Numbered from the stretch's first letter, positions 1 through 11,777 are shown. The stretch: DNA of 64,000 nucleotides from Dendrophyllia cribrosa (GCA_024195265.1 JAJLRJ010000005.1:31271252-31335251); one strand, 5' to 3'. The notes: generated from the letters alone by a model not told the origin. Translations and numbers: made by a program.

Positions 1-16
1 AGAATACAGTAGGCTA

Positions 17-267
17 ATGAACGATTCTTTATTCGTAGACGACGAAAACAAGGTTGAAAAAAAGGCGGGAGGAAAAACAACGAAGAAACTGAAGGTTTGT
101 GCACAATGCAGCAAAAGTATCGAGGGAAAATTTTTGCTGAGCGCGTTGGATCAGTTTTGGCATGAAGAATGTTTGAAATGTTCCTACTGCAGTACACAGC
201 TGACCGAGCTAAGTTTCAAATTTTACCTCAAAGGAGATTTGATACTTTGCAAACGAGATTATATCAG
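17..267 (+). CDS. LMO: LIM-only protein (LMO1/2/3 type), exon 1
   Basis: First of two exons of a 160-residue protein made of two LIM zinc fingers. LMO proteins are nuclear adaptors that bridge LDB1 and bHLH/GATA factors and do not bind DNA themselves (family knowledge). This exon encodes a lysine-rich N-terminus (1-27) and LIM1 (28-81). Zinc ligands are all visible: C28, C31, H49, C52 and C55, C58, C78, D81. The exon ends inside an Arg codon at a strong donor (gtaagt at 268). The ATG at 17 gives a length close to the 156-158 residues of vertebrate LMO1/2, but there is no in-frame stop in the 16 upstream bases, so an earlier start outside the window is possible. Confidence 0.93.
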
Positions 268-1341
268 GTAAGTTGCTTCTTACTTGGAAAGGAAAGTTAA
301 CTATATATCTATCTTGACACGTTTAATAACACTGCCAATTTCAATTCCTGTTTTCCCTCGGACCGGCAGCTTTCATACGGACTGTCGTTTAATACTGACA
401 CGAACAATCAAATTAACTATTATACCCATCGAACTTAGTAGCAATAAAAATGCAAAATACATGTCTAAAAAGTCTCTCAAAAATCTATACGACGAATAAA
501 ATCTTAAGATTATTCTTTTACCATGGCGTCTCTCCATCTAAACCTCGCGATTCATTTTGAACAAATTATAATGTACGTAAGATTTTATTAAGACATAAAC
601 TCGTTTCGTGCAGCCGGGCTGAATCTTGTTAGAAAATAGATTTGATATTTATTAGATTAAAAGCTTTTTAATGCGGAAAACAGCTCTTAAGAACGAAAGC
701 TCGTCAACAGGAATTAGGAAAGGGTGTCTAGACAATTTTAATATTGCCCAAATGCTCGACATCCCAATTAGAGCAACCAAAATTATTTGATATTGTAGCA
801 TGCTAACTTAGCCGTCTTTTTTTTGACCGGATCAAAAGGCAATGAATGGGAATAAGTTGTCAGATTTACAAGCTAGAGTATGAAAATTTCGTGTGAGAAA
901 ATCGTCGCTTAAATTGACTGTCTCTTGTAAGGAATTAGATGCAGCAGCTTGTATAATTTATTGTTATAGTTCTTGAGCGGAATTTATGTGGAAGGCACTC
1001 GAATCTTAAACCCACGATCACGGAATCCTAACATGTGAATTAATGTCATTATTGCGGTATGAGTTGTTCATCTTAAAATCAGTTAAAATGTAGGAAAAAT
1101 CACGATACGCTTTCGTATTTGTGATAGAACTTTGAAGATTGATTGGTTAAAGAATTGCATCACGGGAATTTTGACCTTATTTGGTCAAAACCATGCTGCA
1201 ATACGTTAATACCTTCACTTATTTACAAAATAATAACAAAACACCAAGATAAAGAAATCGATGAATTCTTGAAAGAGGGCCAAATCCTGATCTGTTCTAG
1301 TCTATTTTGGAAATGAAAATGCGAGAACTCCAGTCCGTCTA
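268..1341 (+). other. LMO intron, 5' part without recognised feature
   Basis: Starts with the gtaagt donor. I see AT-rich sequence with no coding similarity, tandem array or clear inverted repeat. The stretch 1528-2600 further along the same intron is equally featureless. Confidence 0.6.
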
Positions 1342-1527
1342 TAGACAAATTCGGCTAACGCATTGTTGTACCCAATTCAAACCTTTTGGGATTAGAACTC
1401 TTTGTCCGTGATATTTCCATATCAATGAAGCATTGACATGGAAATTATATGGAAATACTGTGACCAAAGGATGTTATTCCCAGAAGGTTTGAATTGGGTA
1501 CAACAATGCGTTAGCCGAATTTGTCTA
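1342..1527. mobile_element. MITE-like inverted-repeat element in LMO intron
   Basis: 186-bp element whose arms 1342-1385 and 1484-1527 are perfect inverted repeats over 44 bases. The inner part is also largely self-complementary (atttccatat against atatggaaat), so the whole element can fold into one long hairpin. The outermost bases read ta on both sides, so an element beginning gacaaattcgg with a TA duplication, as for Tc1/mariner-type MITEs, is possible. No coding capacity. The perfect arms suggest recent insertion or gene-conversion upkeep. Confidence 0.85.
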
Positions 1528-2607
1528 TTACTAGAGACACTCATCTGCAGTTTTGGTACACCATAACTAGGGACCACAAAACTGAACCATTATTTTACTG
1601 TTTCTGTTTATAAAAAAAACATTTTTGGTTTTCGAAATGACAGAAATTGTCAAGAATGGACTAGTGCCAATCTTGCCTCGGATTAGAGAAATGAACAGAA
1701 AAATATTTTGGATTTCTTGTGGCATGTTTTAAACTATCAAAATGACCAAGGGAATAAAGCGGGATTCTTTTACATAACATTCCAAACTCAATGGCATTTG
1801 AAATTGTGAAAAGCTATAGAATGATGCAAAAGGTGGTAATAAAATTGTTCTGACCGCTGAAGTGAAGCATACATCAGCAAATCATTCAAATAAACTAAAT
1901 CATTTAATTTTAAATGTTCATGAATTCTCATTTGTAACATCAGCAAATATGGTTCTCGCTAATAATAAGTTTATAAGGTGAACTAAACGGGGAAAAGTTT
2001 TCGTTAACATTTCCCGCCTTAAATAAAACGTCTGAATACAGCTGAATGCGTTTTCAATAATGACCTGTGGAGTTTACGATTGAAATTACCTAAATATTTT
2101 TCAATAAAAACAAATAAAGTATCAATTTCAGAATACCTTATTTGTTATTTTATATAATATAAAATGTTATATTTTCGCGCCTCCTTTGCGAACGTTTCAC
2201 GATTATCATACCCTCCACTCCATTATTTTGACAATTATAAATTCTAAACTTGGTACAAATACATGAAATGTCGAGAGCTTATGAGAGACAATTATCAGAA
2301 AGGTTTAAATTTCAACAAGATTTCTTTGAGCATTCGACAAGTCAGTAACGAAACTTTCCTTCTAAATCTGCCTAATTCGAGGTAGAGAACTGTTTTTAAC
2401 AATTATAATATTTCGAAATTTTACTGATTTAATCTTGAACACTTGAAAAATCTACACATATAACATAAAACGTTTGTGTTTGGTTTACAGTATCTAAGAT
2501 TTTAGACAACAATCTGTGTTAATCTTTTGAATATCTCAAGACGAACTGAATCACTTCCACTCCCCCGAGTCAAACACTAAGCTAGCTTTTAAGTCCGCTG
2601 TGGAGTA

Positions 2608-4340
2608 AAATCCTGAAGTGTGACCATTTAAATGAACGCTATTGAGCAGTACTTTCCTGTGGTACTGTTTATTATGCTGTACAAGGTGGTTCTTACTTTT
2701 GAGTCTGTGGAGTAAAATTCTAAAGTGTGACCATTCAAACAAAAGCTCTTAAGCAGTACTCTCCTGTGGTATTGCTTACTATTTGAGTCTGTGGATGAAA
2801 TCCTACAGTATCACCATTCAAATGAAAGCTACCCGCGAGCAGAACTTTCTTGTGGTACTGCTTATTGTGCTGTACAAGGTGGTTCTTACTTTTGAGTCTG
2901 TGGATGAAATCCTAAAGTGTGGCCATTCAAATGAAAGCTATTGAGCAGTATTTTCCTGTGGTACTGTTTATTATGCTGTACAAGGTGGTTCTTACTTTTG
3001 AGTCTGTGGATGAAATCCTACAGTGTGACCATTCAAATGAAAAGCTACTGAGCAACACTTCCCTGTGGTACTGTTTATTATGCTGTGTAAGGTGGTTCTT
3101 ACTTTTGAGTCTGTGGATGAAATCTTACAGGGTAACCATTCAAATGAAAAGCTACTGAGCACCACATCCCTGTGGTACTGTTTAGGGACGGACCATTATT
3201 TTTTTGAGGGGGGGGGGGGGTGGAAAATGTTCACATGCAAACATTTTTTTTATATGCGGCACCTGCTGCAAACAATTTTTTTTGTGTCTCCGTCCAACTG
3301 CCATACTTTCAGCAAACAATTTTTTTCTTTATTTTTTGCTTGCGTAGAATTTATTTCAGTGTTTATAGCCTCTGCAAAAAAAATTATTTCAAAATTTTCC
3401 AAACCCCTCCCCTTTATTATGCTATGCAAGGTGGATCTAACTTTGAGCCTGGGGATGAAATCCTGAGGTGTGACCATTCAAATTAAAGCTATTGAGCAGT
3501 ACTTTCCTGTGGTACTGTTTATTATGCTGTACAAGGTGGTTCTAACTTTTGAGTCTGTAGAGTAAATTCTAACGTGTGACCATTCAAGTGAAAGCTACTG
3601 AGCAGTACTTTCCTGTGGTGCTGTTTATTATGCTGTACAAGGTGGTTCTAACTTTTGAGTCTGTGGATGAAATCCTAAAGTGTGACCATTCAAATGAAAG
3701 CTACTGAGCAGTACTTTCCTGTGGTTCTGTTTATTATGCTGTACAAGGTGGTTCTAACTTTTGAGTCTGTAGAGTAAATTCTAACGTGTGGCCATTCAAG
3801 TGAAAGCTACTGAGCAGTACTTTCCTGTGGTGCTGTTTATTATGCTGTACAAGGTGGTTCTAACTTTTGAGTCTGTAGAGTAAATTCTAACGTGTGGCCA
3901 TTCAAGTGAAAGCTACTGAGCAGTACTTTCCTGTGGTGCTGTTTATTATGCTGTACAAGGTGGTTCTAACTTTTGAGTCTGTGGATGAAATCCTAAAGTG
4001 TGACCATTCAAATGAAAGCTACTGAGCAGTACTTTCCTGTGGTTCTGTTTATTATGCTGTACAAGGTGGTTCTAACTTTTGAGTCTGTAGAGTAAATTCT
4101 AACGTGTGGCCGTTCAAATAAAAGCTATTGAGCAGTACTTTCCTGCGGTACTGTTTATTATGCTGTACAAAGTGGTTCTAACTTTTGAGTCTGTGGATGA
4201 AATCCTAAAGTGTGACCATTCAAATGAAAGCTATTGAGTAGTACTTTCCTGTGGTGCTGTTTATTATGCTGTATCAGGTGGTTTTTACTTTTGAGTCACT
4301 ATTCAAACAAAAGCTCTTCAGCAGTACTTTCCTGTGATGC
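2608..4340 (+). repeat. 106-bp satellite array in LMO intron
   Basis: About 15 head-to-tail units. The phrase actttcctgtgg recurs at 3501, 3607, 3713, 3819, 3925, 4031, 4137 and 4243, a period of exactly 106 bp. Two unit types differ at the block after gagtctgt: type A (ggatgaaatcctaaag) and type B (agagtaaattctaacg). Left of 3184 the units are more diverged and one is shortened to about 86 bp. Short ORFs here (for example 2919-3158) are products of the repeat, not genes. The array is split by an insertion at 3184-3412. Confidence 0.95.
3184..3412. mobile_element. Insertion in the 106-bp array, agggacggacc family
   Basis: Interrupts a satellite unit: the intact phrase ctgtttattatgctg is split after ctgttt and resumes as tttattatgct, implying a 3-4-bp duplication of ttt(a). 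The insert begins agggacggaccatta and soon runs into a G tract, the same start as the 53524-55196 element. Its right end (cccctcccc) lacks the matching terminal sequence, so this copy is truncated or internally rearranged. Confidence 0.7.
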
Positions 4341-4703
4341 AGCTTATTTTTCAGTATGTTCAAAATGAAATTTTATATTTTTCTTGAACTCTGAAGTGCT
4401 TTCTCCCGTTAATTCCCTGTGTTTGGGAGAAACCACGCTTTGCGAATGAATTTCAAGAAAATCTATAATTTCGAACTCTGTTGCCCAATCTTTGAACTGA
4501 TATGTAAGTTTTTTATAGAGCATGTTCCAAAAATATAGACTTTAAAAGAGTTTTTATAACAATAACTTTGGATTCAATTAAACACATAAATTTCATGCCA
4601 TATGGTACTGATTAGCTATCAGTACACTCAACTTCGTGAAAGGATCTGTTCTTTTGTTCTTGTTTGTTGTTGTAAACAACAGATTATTTTTTTCCAACTG
4701 CAG

Positions 4704-4935
4704 GTTATTTGGTGCTACCGGGATTTGCTCTCAATGTTTAAAAACAATACCACCGCTGGATATGGTGATGCGGGCTCGTGAACACATCTATCATCTCGAC
4801 TGCTTTGCCTGTCAAGTCTGTCGTTACAGGTTTTGTGTGGGCGACAAGTTCTACCTCCATTTTAACACAGTTCTCTGTGAAGATCATTACTACGACATCA
4901 AAAGTTCATTTAATCCAACCGCTTTCTTCACGTGA
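4704..4935 (+). CDS. LMO: LIM-only protein (LMO1/2/3 type), exon 2
   Basis: Second and last coding exon. The acceptor (cag at 4701-4703) restores the split Arg codon and continues in frame as RLFGATGICSQC, the linker between the two LIM domains in LMO1/2/3. LIM2 ligands: C92, C95, H114, C117 and C120, C123, C142, H145. The segment MVMRAREHIYHLDCFACQ and the motif RFCVGDKF are hallmarks of this subfamily and separate it from LMO4. A short tail (146-160) precedes the TGA at 4933. The two exons total 483 nt with no frame break, so the gene looks intact. The intron between them (268-4703) is filled largely with repeats. Confidence 0.94.
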
Positions 4936-5062
4936 CCTTAGTTAAAATGGAGAAAAGAAAAAATGCACTAATATATTTTTATGATGGATAGTTCGAGGGA
5001 TTTCCTTGAACCTAGAGACTGGGTTTCCTCCAATGGCAATTTGTGCTCGAATTGTGAAATTT

Positions 5063-5068
5063 AATAAA
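5063..5068 (+). promoter_or_regulatory. Probable poly(A) signal of the LMO gene
   Basis: AATAAA lies 128 bases after the LMO stop codon, the first canonical hexamer downstream. This would give a short 3' UTR of about 150 nt. Confidence 0.45.
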
Positions 5069-5436
5069 ATAGGAAAAGGACCTTTAAAGAAGGGATAGAA
5101 GATGAAAACAACACATTTAGCCATAATTTAATTATTCTCTTCAAATTCCAATTCTACAAAACCATTCTACAGAAGTGCAAAAATGATGTTTAACTGTAAT
5201 CCTCCCTTAACACAAACCCCTTGCCCCAAGTGTGTCGAGATAAAAGATTACACGAAATTCATGGGTAAAAAAGGCCACCCGCATTCGGTAATTTTATGAC
5301 GCTATGGGACGAAAACAAGCTTGACATCAAAACGTAAACGATATCATTCCAAAAATTCCACTCCGTGGCATGGCCGCTTTAACGTGAGTGAAAACAGTAC
5401 AATTGCAGGTTGCGACGTTGGGACCGAATTTATTAA

Positions 5437-5883
5437 AGTGCACCTAACCCCAAATTTTCTTTTTCGCTTAATCAACTCTATGTACGTTGGGAAATTGAAT
5501 AGTTAAATATTTCTTGTTTTTAACGTTGCGTTAGTGAATTATAGAGGTTTGAATTTACAAAATGTCAGTAAGATAACGTCAAATCAAGACTCATTTATTA
5601 TACAACTACTTGTTTTCACCTCCAAGCAACATTTTTTTACAAATCAATTGACTATTAACAGGTTTTTTTAGTGTTTCTTAAATTGATTATCCTTAAGCTG
5701 TGAACTGCGTTTTGTAAATTGAAGTAGAAATAATGGTAAAGTCTCGATTTGACGTCATCTAATTAGCATTTTGTAAATTCAAGTCCCTATAACTCACTAA
5801 CGCGACGTTAAAAACAAGAAATATTTCACTAATCGACTTTTCAACGTACATTGAGTTGATTAAATTGGGGGTTTAGGTGCACT
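5437..5883. mobile_element. TTAA-flanked MITE with long arms
   Basis: Begins agtgcacctaacccc and ends in its near complement, with TTAA directly outside each end (5433-5436 and 5884-5887). Arms of roughly 150 bp are imperfect inverted repeats: for example ttaacgttgcgttagtgaa on the left against ttcactaatcg and actcactaacgcgacgtta on the right. No coding capacity. A TTAA duplication is the signature of piggyBac-type transposition. The ORF at 5321-5506 runs across its left end and is not a gene. Confidence 0.75.
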
Positions 5884-6244
5884 TTAACACTTAAAAGTGT
5901 TCATAAGTTCGTAACAGCGAGTAATAGCGAGAGTGTGTTGGAATAAAAAGTGTGTATATGTCGGCAATTTTGTATTGAGAAGTATATTTCTGTTGTTGCA
6001 GCTAGCAGTAGCGAACTTTAGATCGGCCTACGAGTACGAGATTGAGTACGAGTACGACTTTTCAAACCAAGTTCGCGTGCTTTAGATAATCATTTATCAA
6101 CACAATTTTATACCTAGAGTCTCCTTATCTTCTGTTCAGCAACAGGAACAACCGACAGCTTTTGGGACGTGACTAGCTTGAAATTCGCAAGTCGTACTCG
6201 GACTCAATCTCGTATTTGTGCTCAAATTTAAAGTTCACTAATAA

Positions 6245-6249
6245 CTGTT

Positions 6250-6280
<31 letters not shown>

Positions 6281-6460
6281 ATTTAACCAGGGAGCCCACT
6301 CGCCTTGGCGGTTTTCAGTGGGGCCCTGCAAATAATAAATTTTAACCTATATCAAAATATACTAATCCTAGCTAAAAACATCATAAAAAATGTTAAAAAG
6401 ACAATATCAAAAAGGTAAAAAGAGTAAAACCTATTTCATTTAAAATTATTTTAAAAGTCC
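6245..6460 (-). mobile_element. 3' tail of a non-LTR retrotransposon (LINE-like)
   Basis: Read on the - strand this ends with a GC-rich hairpin-prone block (ggcgagtgggctccctgg) followed by an A-rich (taa)n tail at 6245-6278. A short structured 3' UTR plus simple-repeat tail is typical of CR1/L2-like LINEs. No RT coding part is present, so it is a severely 5'-truncated copy. Confidence 0.5.
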
Positions 6461-6463
6461 CTT

Positions 6464-6632
6464 AAGTTTGGCTTTAAGTTTGGCCTTTATTAAGTTTGGC
6501 TTTGTTAGTACCCCGGTTGATCGTGATATATCGGAGTGTGGCCAATAGCTTGCTTTAAGCTTGTTTTAAACTTGTTTTAAGCTTGTTTAGCTTGTTTTAA
6601 GCTTGTTTAGCTTGTTTTAAGCTTGTTTTATT
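6464..6632 (+). repeat. Two short minisatellites
   Basis: 6464-6508 repeats taagtttggcttt about four times. 6548-6632 repeats (ttt)aagcttgttttaa with variants about six times. They share the core aagyttg, so the second array may derive from the first. Non-coding. Confidence 0.75.
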
Positions 6633-6719
6633 ATCTTGAAACAGGATGAAATCGCCGAAAGTGATGCAACGAAAGAAATATAAACTAAAGAGACAAAATA
6701 ACGGATAAAAGACGCCCTG

Positions 6720-7050
6720 GGGGGGGGGGGGGGGGGGGGGGGGGCGGGACTCCCATATAAAAATGACGGGGGTGCTCGTCGGAAATTTTCGAAAAACACC
6801 TTAAAAGGTACCGGAATCTCGTTTGATGGGCGTGGCTCAAAATAATTATTCCCCCTAAGAGGTACTTTACCAATTCTAAAACAGCACATGTCATCCATAT
6901 TTTTTCGGCTCATACCCTAAAAGGTACCGCGATTATTCTAACGGTGGCCATTTTAGATTTTAGTACCCTAAGCGCACCAATCTACAAATTTTGACCCCTA
7001 AAAGGTACAACGAGCACCCCCGTCATTTTTATATGGGAGTCCCCCGCCCC
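6720..7050. mobile_element. Foldback element bordered by a long G run
   Basis: Arms of about 38 bp (gcgggactcccatataaaaa and onward from 6744, complement ending at 7050) enclose ~230 bp. An uninterrupted G run of ~24 bases (6720-6744) adjoins the left arm, while the right arm ends cccccgcccc. Inside, variants of ccctaaaaggtac recur at least four times, near 6800, 6855, 6914 and 7000. The proline run in the - strand ORF at 6617-6913 is just the G tract translated. No coding function. Confidence 0.8.
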
Positions 7051-7380
7051 GCGGGAAAAGACGTCTGCTCAATGTTTCACCAGAACATACAGTACACCCA
7101 ATTGCAGAAACGTTGTCATACAAAATACAAAATACCAAATAGGAAGTAATTACCTTAATTATATTCACAGAGGATAAAAGAAAACAAATTGTTAAGAAAT
7201 AAAAAAAATATTCATTCCAGAGATAAAAATTTATTCATTTCTTTGATAGAAATTTGTTTTGAAGAAATATCTGTTGAAAGGTCATGCGAAAGAATATACC
7301 TCCGCGAGTATCATTAAGGTAATTAATTCGTGTTTGATATTTTGTATTCTCTATGACAACGTTTCTGCAATTAGTTTTAC

Positions 7381-7446
7381 ATGCATACATACATACATAC
7401 ACATTCATACATACATAGATTCATACATACATACATACATACATAC
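7381..7446 (+). repeat. (CATA)n microsatellite
   Basis: Interrupted tetranucleotide array of cata units within 7381-7446. Confidence 0.9.
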
Positions 7447-9019
7447 AAGGTTTATTCAAGATGCAAAAGTAAATGCATGAACAATAAAAATACACCATGA
7501 AAGGAAGACTTCCTTAAAAAAGTGTAAAATGAAAGTTAAATTTTAAAAATCTATATAACATCTGGGAATTAAAAGGCTTAAACGTTTAAATAAGACTTTT
7601 ATCTATATATAAATAATTAGTATCAATATCTCTAGGCAGATTTGTTACACTGATCATTTAATCGCCCTGATAAAAATGGAATGTTTATAACAGTTCAGTC
7701 TTGCTGGTTTAACATACAGTTTATAAAAGTGATTAGCTCGGGTTGACAGGTTGAAGTAAATTCAAAGACGTCTTTGCAAACAATCTTATAATACTCAATC
7801 GATGATAGAAAAGACCTTCCATCAGATACAGACAACCAGTTTAGTGATGGCAGAATTACAGTTTTGGTTTCTTGTCCGCCTGTCACGAAATCAGACTTGT
7901 TGAACTGTAATCCACTTCCATCCTTGTAACCCTGCACTTTATCCCCAAGCTATACTTGATCAGTTTTGCTCGGTAGAATCTTTTCATCCAATTTATCTGC
8001 ATATTTGGTAGCATTTGGCAATATTACATGGAAATCAGATGATCGAAATTTCGATATCATATCGAAATTTCGCTCATATCAAAATTTCGCTCACCTGATT
8101 TCCATGTGTCCCTTAAAGATGGTTCAAATTAAAGTTCTTCTGTTAATAATCCTAATTTAACTTTCTTTCAGCTATTACTGATCAAAAAGAATTGAAATCT
8201 CCCAAACAAAAGTATCTACTTTATCCCCTGACCTATCTCTTGAACATAATCCCTTCGTGACTTTCTTCGTCAATAGATAGTTCGATCCTGAAGACAGCAT
8301 GGGTCTTGAGCGGATTGTATGATGCAACAACAATCATCCGTCCAACTCGCCACGTACCTGAAAAGCATGCGACACGGACATACATGTAATCATCACGCCT
8401 CGGATACTAAGCTCTATTTATCTCACAAGAAGCTTATTTAATGACATGCCTCAAGGAAATAGTAGAGGGTCATTTTTGGAGATTGTGGCTTAGAAGACGT
8501 GTGCGCGCAGGTTATGGTTTATAATAGAAGAGAAAATCATACACACTGCGATGCGAGTAGCACACTACATAACCTCTGAAGTATGACCAGTATGTCATAC
8601 GCATGCGCATAGACAAATCCCGGAGTCCACACCATATGTTAGTTGAGTTTGTTATTAGTTATCGTCCCTGGTCGGAGGGTTTTTCTACTGATACTCTGGT
8701 TTTCCTAGCTCCACAAAAATCAACATTTCTAATTTACAGTTTGATCCGGAAACAGTAGATGTAAGAAGCGCTCTGTGGATTTACACTGTAATTCCCATTT
8801 TTATTTTAGTTAACTTTTATTTAATGTTTTGTATGCAAGGAACCAATTGAGATTTCCTCGTTATACCCGTGTTCCAGGTTTCGAGCAAATTAAAGATAAC
8901 GAGAGAAATGGTAATTTATCATCCACTGGGGTGTATTGTCTCTATATATATCATAAAAAAAATCTTTCACATTATGATTACCTTTTTTCCTAAATATCAT
9001 TTTATCAGTAAAACAACCG
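7447..9019 (+). other. Intergenic stretch, little recognised
   Basis: Holds an 80-codon - strand ORF at 7695-7937 that I cannot assign; a stop codon lies just upstream of its start and no splice-site pair is obvious. A small foldback sits at 8026-8107. The remainder shows no coding signal that I trust. Confidence 0.4.
8026..8107. repeat. Short foldback with atcgaaattt repeats
   Basis: Ends acatggaaatcag and ctgatttccatgt are perfect complements. The inside carries three copies of a (t)cgaaattt-like block in alternating orientation. About 82 bp, possibly a very small MITE. Confidence 0.7.
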
Positions 9020-9037
9020 ATTCGAATCACATTAAAT
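9020..9037. repeat. 18-bp direct repeat flanking Penelope-like element 1, copy 1
   Basis: attcgaatcacattaaat is repeated exactly, in the same orientation, at 11602-11619, on the other side of the RT/GIY-YIG coding region. Penelope-like elements often carry terminal direct repeats (pseudo-LTRs), and this pair may be a remnant. Confidence 0.6.
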
Positions 9038-9087
9038 ATGGATACACATTTAAGAATAAAAATCAGCGAAAAAACGTTAACACAACG

Positions 9088-9118
9088 TTTCGATGTCGCC
9101 ATGACATCATTGTCAAGT
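9088..9118 (-). ncRNA. Hairpin with GAAA after Penelope-like ORF (hammerhead-like?)
   Basis: On the - strand, ~110 nt past the GIY-YIG stop, the sequence reads tgatgtcatggcgacatcg followed by aaac: a 6-bp stem gatgtc/gacatc followed directly by GAAAC. Penelope-like retroelements are known to carry hammerhead ribozyme motifs (core CUGANGA - stem II - GAAA) in their terminal repeats. Here the first core strand is off-consensus (aatgatg), so this may be a decayed or merely similar structure. Confidence 0.4.
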
Positions 9119-9224
9119 GAGAAAATAAAAATTCAAGCTGACTTAATATATGTGGTGTAAGGTGATAAACTTACTCAATAGGTAACATATTTAGTATTGT
9201 AAGTGTGTGTGCATGGTAAGTATG

Positions 9225-11777
9225 TTAAACAAATAGTTTTGCGCGGATAGAGTCCGATTGCCTGTTCAGGCTAGGCCTCTTCTTCTTAATGAATAGCATC
9301 TCATAAATTAAGCAGTCTAATTTTCCGTTGCATTTCTTGATAACGGAAAAGTTACTGGTGAGGTTGCCGATGGTTTTGATGCCGTGGTCGTTCTTGAGAT
9401 GTTTTCCAATTGCTGAGAAACGGTGTTCGTCAATACGTTGGTGTAAATGCCGGCTAGTGTAGCCGACATACACTGCATCGCACAGATCACATTGATAATT
9501 GTACACCACGCATTGTTGGTTAATTAAAGGTGGTTTTGGCTCACGCATCTTAAGATCTTCGCCAATTTTGCGGCTCGTAAACACTGGTTGAAGGGTGAGA
9601 TCGACTTTCCTGCTCAGGTCGGATAGTTGTTTCTTCAGTACGTCGGCCGACATTTGATCTTTTTAAAAATGGCAATTCCACTCAGTGAACGGTATTTTCG
9701 TTGGCCGGTAGTTGAGCTGGCACATCTCCAGACATCACAGAGGTAACAAAGTGAGAGATGGTGGAGTTGATGAGGCTGTCAAGGTACTTGAGGTTCCTAA
9801 ATATCAACTTAAGGCGATCACATTCAGTTGTGAAAGACTCCCATGTGGATGAGAGGCGAAAAGCGCGGTTCACCATGGTCTTGATAAGCGATTTCTTGTA
9901 TCCTTTATCAACATAGCTCTGGTGATGGAGCAGTAGGCCATTATTTGTTGGCTTCCGGTAAACACTGGTTTCCAGCTTGCCGCCTTTCTTAAGTACTTCC
10001 ATACCGACGAAAGGTAACTTATCGGATGCTAGCTCCATGGTGAAACTTATGGATGAATGACAGTTGTTAAGCGTTGATAAGAAGGCTTCTGCTGCTGGTA
10101 CATCTCTCATCGTAGCAAGCGTGTCATCCACGTATCGTCTGTAGAAGTCTGGTAGTTTGTTGTCTTGTTCTAGTTTCTCTTCGATGGAACAGAGAAATGT
10201 GTTTGTGAGGTACCAGAGGTGAGCCCATAGCTACCCCGTCAATCTGTTCGTAAAGCTTGCCATCGAATTGGAACAGTTGATTCTTGGTTGCTACTTCTAG
10301 TAGTTGAATCAGATCAGGTTTAGTGACATTTAGATTGTGTGTTTTATTAAACCAGTTGTCTACGAACGCCTTTTCAGCAATAATTTCTATGGTTTCTTGA
10401 AGTGGAACGTTCGTGAACAAAGAGGTGACGTCATAGGATACCAATACGTCATTCTCGTCGATGTCTAGGTTTTGAATCTCTTCAGCAAAAGAGAAGGTAT
10501 CTGATATTGTGTAGCGATTGACTGACACGGGCTTCAGTTTTTCGTCAAGCCACTTGGCGAGAGCATAGTTGTAGGCAGTCCTGTCGCAGATAGGATTGGT
10601 CTTATTGATAGCTTCTCTTTATGTATCTTCGGAAGACCATAAAGATGGGCAAGGCGTGAACCTCCCTGGCAGACAGAATCGGCAATCTGCTTGGGCAAAA
10701 TCTTTCGAACCACAGACTCTAGGTGCTTCTCCTTCTGCAATAGGGGGTGATAGTGTTTTAATGGCCGGCCTCTTATCTTCGGTCTCTGCAAGCTGACAGG
10801 AGTGAATTTGGATGTATCGTTGACAGATGCCTGACTCAGAAGGCTAACGTAATCAGATTTGTTCATAACGACTACACCAACACCTTTATCTGGCTTCGTG
10901 ACGACAATGTTATCTAGTCGTTTTAACTGCTTTACAGCCCTTTGCAGTGTTTTTAGTGGCTTCGGTGATTTACACTCGATGTAATTGAGTGCAATCGATC
11001 GGAGGGTCGCGGCGGTTAGTTCCTTCTTATCATTACCAGTAGAGTGCGCTCCACTTTCCAATACAATTTCTCAAAACTTGCTTGTATTTCGATGGCAGAT
11101 ATGCGCTGTGGGAGGGAGAACTTTAAACCTCGGCAAAGAACAAGCTTTTGAAAGAATAAGAGTTTGTGTGATGAGATGTTTTGGACGTGCTTGTCAACAT
11201 CATGCTCCTTGTTTAACAGTCTCATGATCTCGTTTGTGTGTTTCGCCATTGTACTTTCAAAATGTTTCTTCCGGAGCTCTACCATAACTCTTACGATGCA
11301 CATGTATTGAAGCGGCGAGCAGTTTTGACGGATTTCACCGTAAATCACATTGATCTCATTCTTCAAAGTCGCCTTCTGCTTGAGCTTTGATCCAAGTTCC
11401 TCCCTGATGACATTAGTACTGAACTGTTTGGATGACTTCGACCACTTACCAGACTTTGTCTGATCAACTTTGGCAAAGGTAGGTGTTAGTTCAAAGTTCT
11501 GGCAGAGATGAAGAAACTCAATGGCTCCATCGCACTTACCTTGTTTCTTGCTGCAATCTTCAAGTCGCCTGAACAAATGCAGCTTGTCTTCGCGTTTCGA
11601 TATTCGAATCACATTAAATTTGGTTATTTTAGATAAATAAAACAATCGTATCATCCTGTACTGAAGAAAAATACAAGGAAAGGGAAAATATAGGAAGTAA
11701 AAAGATAGTAAGATATCTTTCAATTTAACAGCCTGACTGGGGAAAATCGTATTCCTTGCTCCAACAGCGATTAACAT
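9225..11777 (-). pseudogene. Penelope-like retroelement 1 (RT + GIY-YIG), frameshifted
   Basis: One - strand polyprotein broken into four frames. From its 5' end: 11016-11777 N-terminal region (SLPQRISAIEIQASFEKLY is typical); 10534-11061 with PDKGVGVVVMNKSDY and GLPKIHKEKLSIRPI; 10124-10528 with RT motif A (YDVTSLFTNVP) and motif B (GVAMGSPL); 9682-10131, whose upstream codons complete motif C YVDD; 9225-9653 GIY-YIG endonuclease (YVGYTSRHLHQRIDEH). Such elements copy RNA by target-primed reverse transcription, with GIY-YIG as nicking enzyme. Frameshifts near 11050, 10590, 10215 and 9670 make it inactive; at 10215 a few bases after MGSPL are missing. All catalytic motifs survive, so decay is fairly recent. 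Confidence 0.92.
11602..11619. repeat. 18-bp direct repeat flanking Penelope-like element 1, copy 2
   Basis: Exact direct copy of the sequence at 9020-9037, lying upstream (in the element's own direction) of the conserved coding region. It implies that codons of the 11016-11777 ORF above 11600 are terminal-repeat sequence rather than protein. Confidence 0.6.

Noticed and set aside
3065..3477. Overlapping ORFs of 75-133 codons in the LMO intron
   Set aside because: They are translations of the 106-bp satellite and its insertion; frames repeat with the unit.
6617..6913. - strand ORFs with proline runs
   Set aside because: The proline run is the G tract of a foldback element; no domain or splice context.
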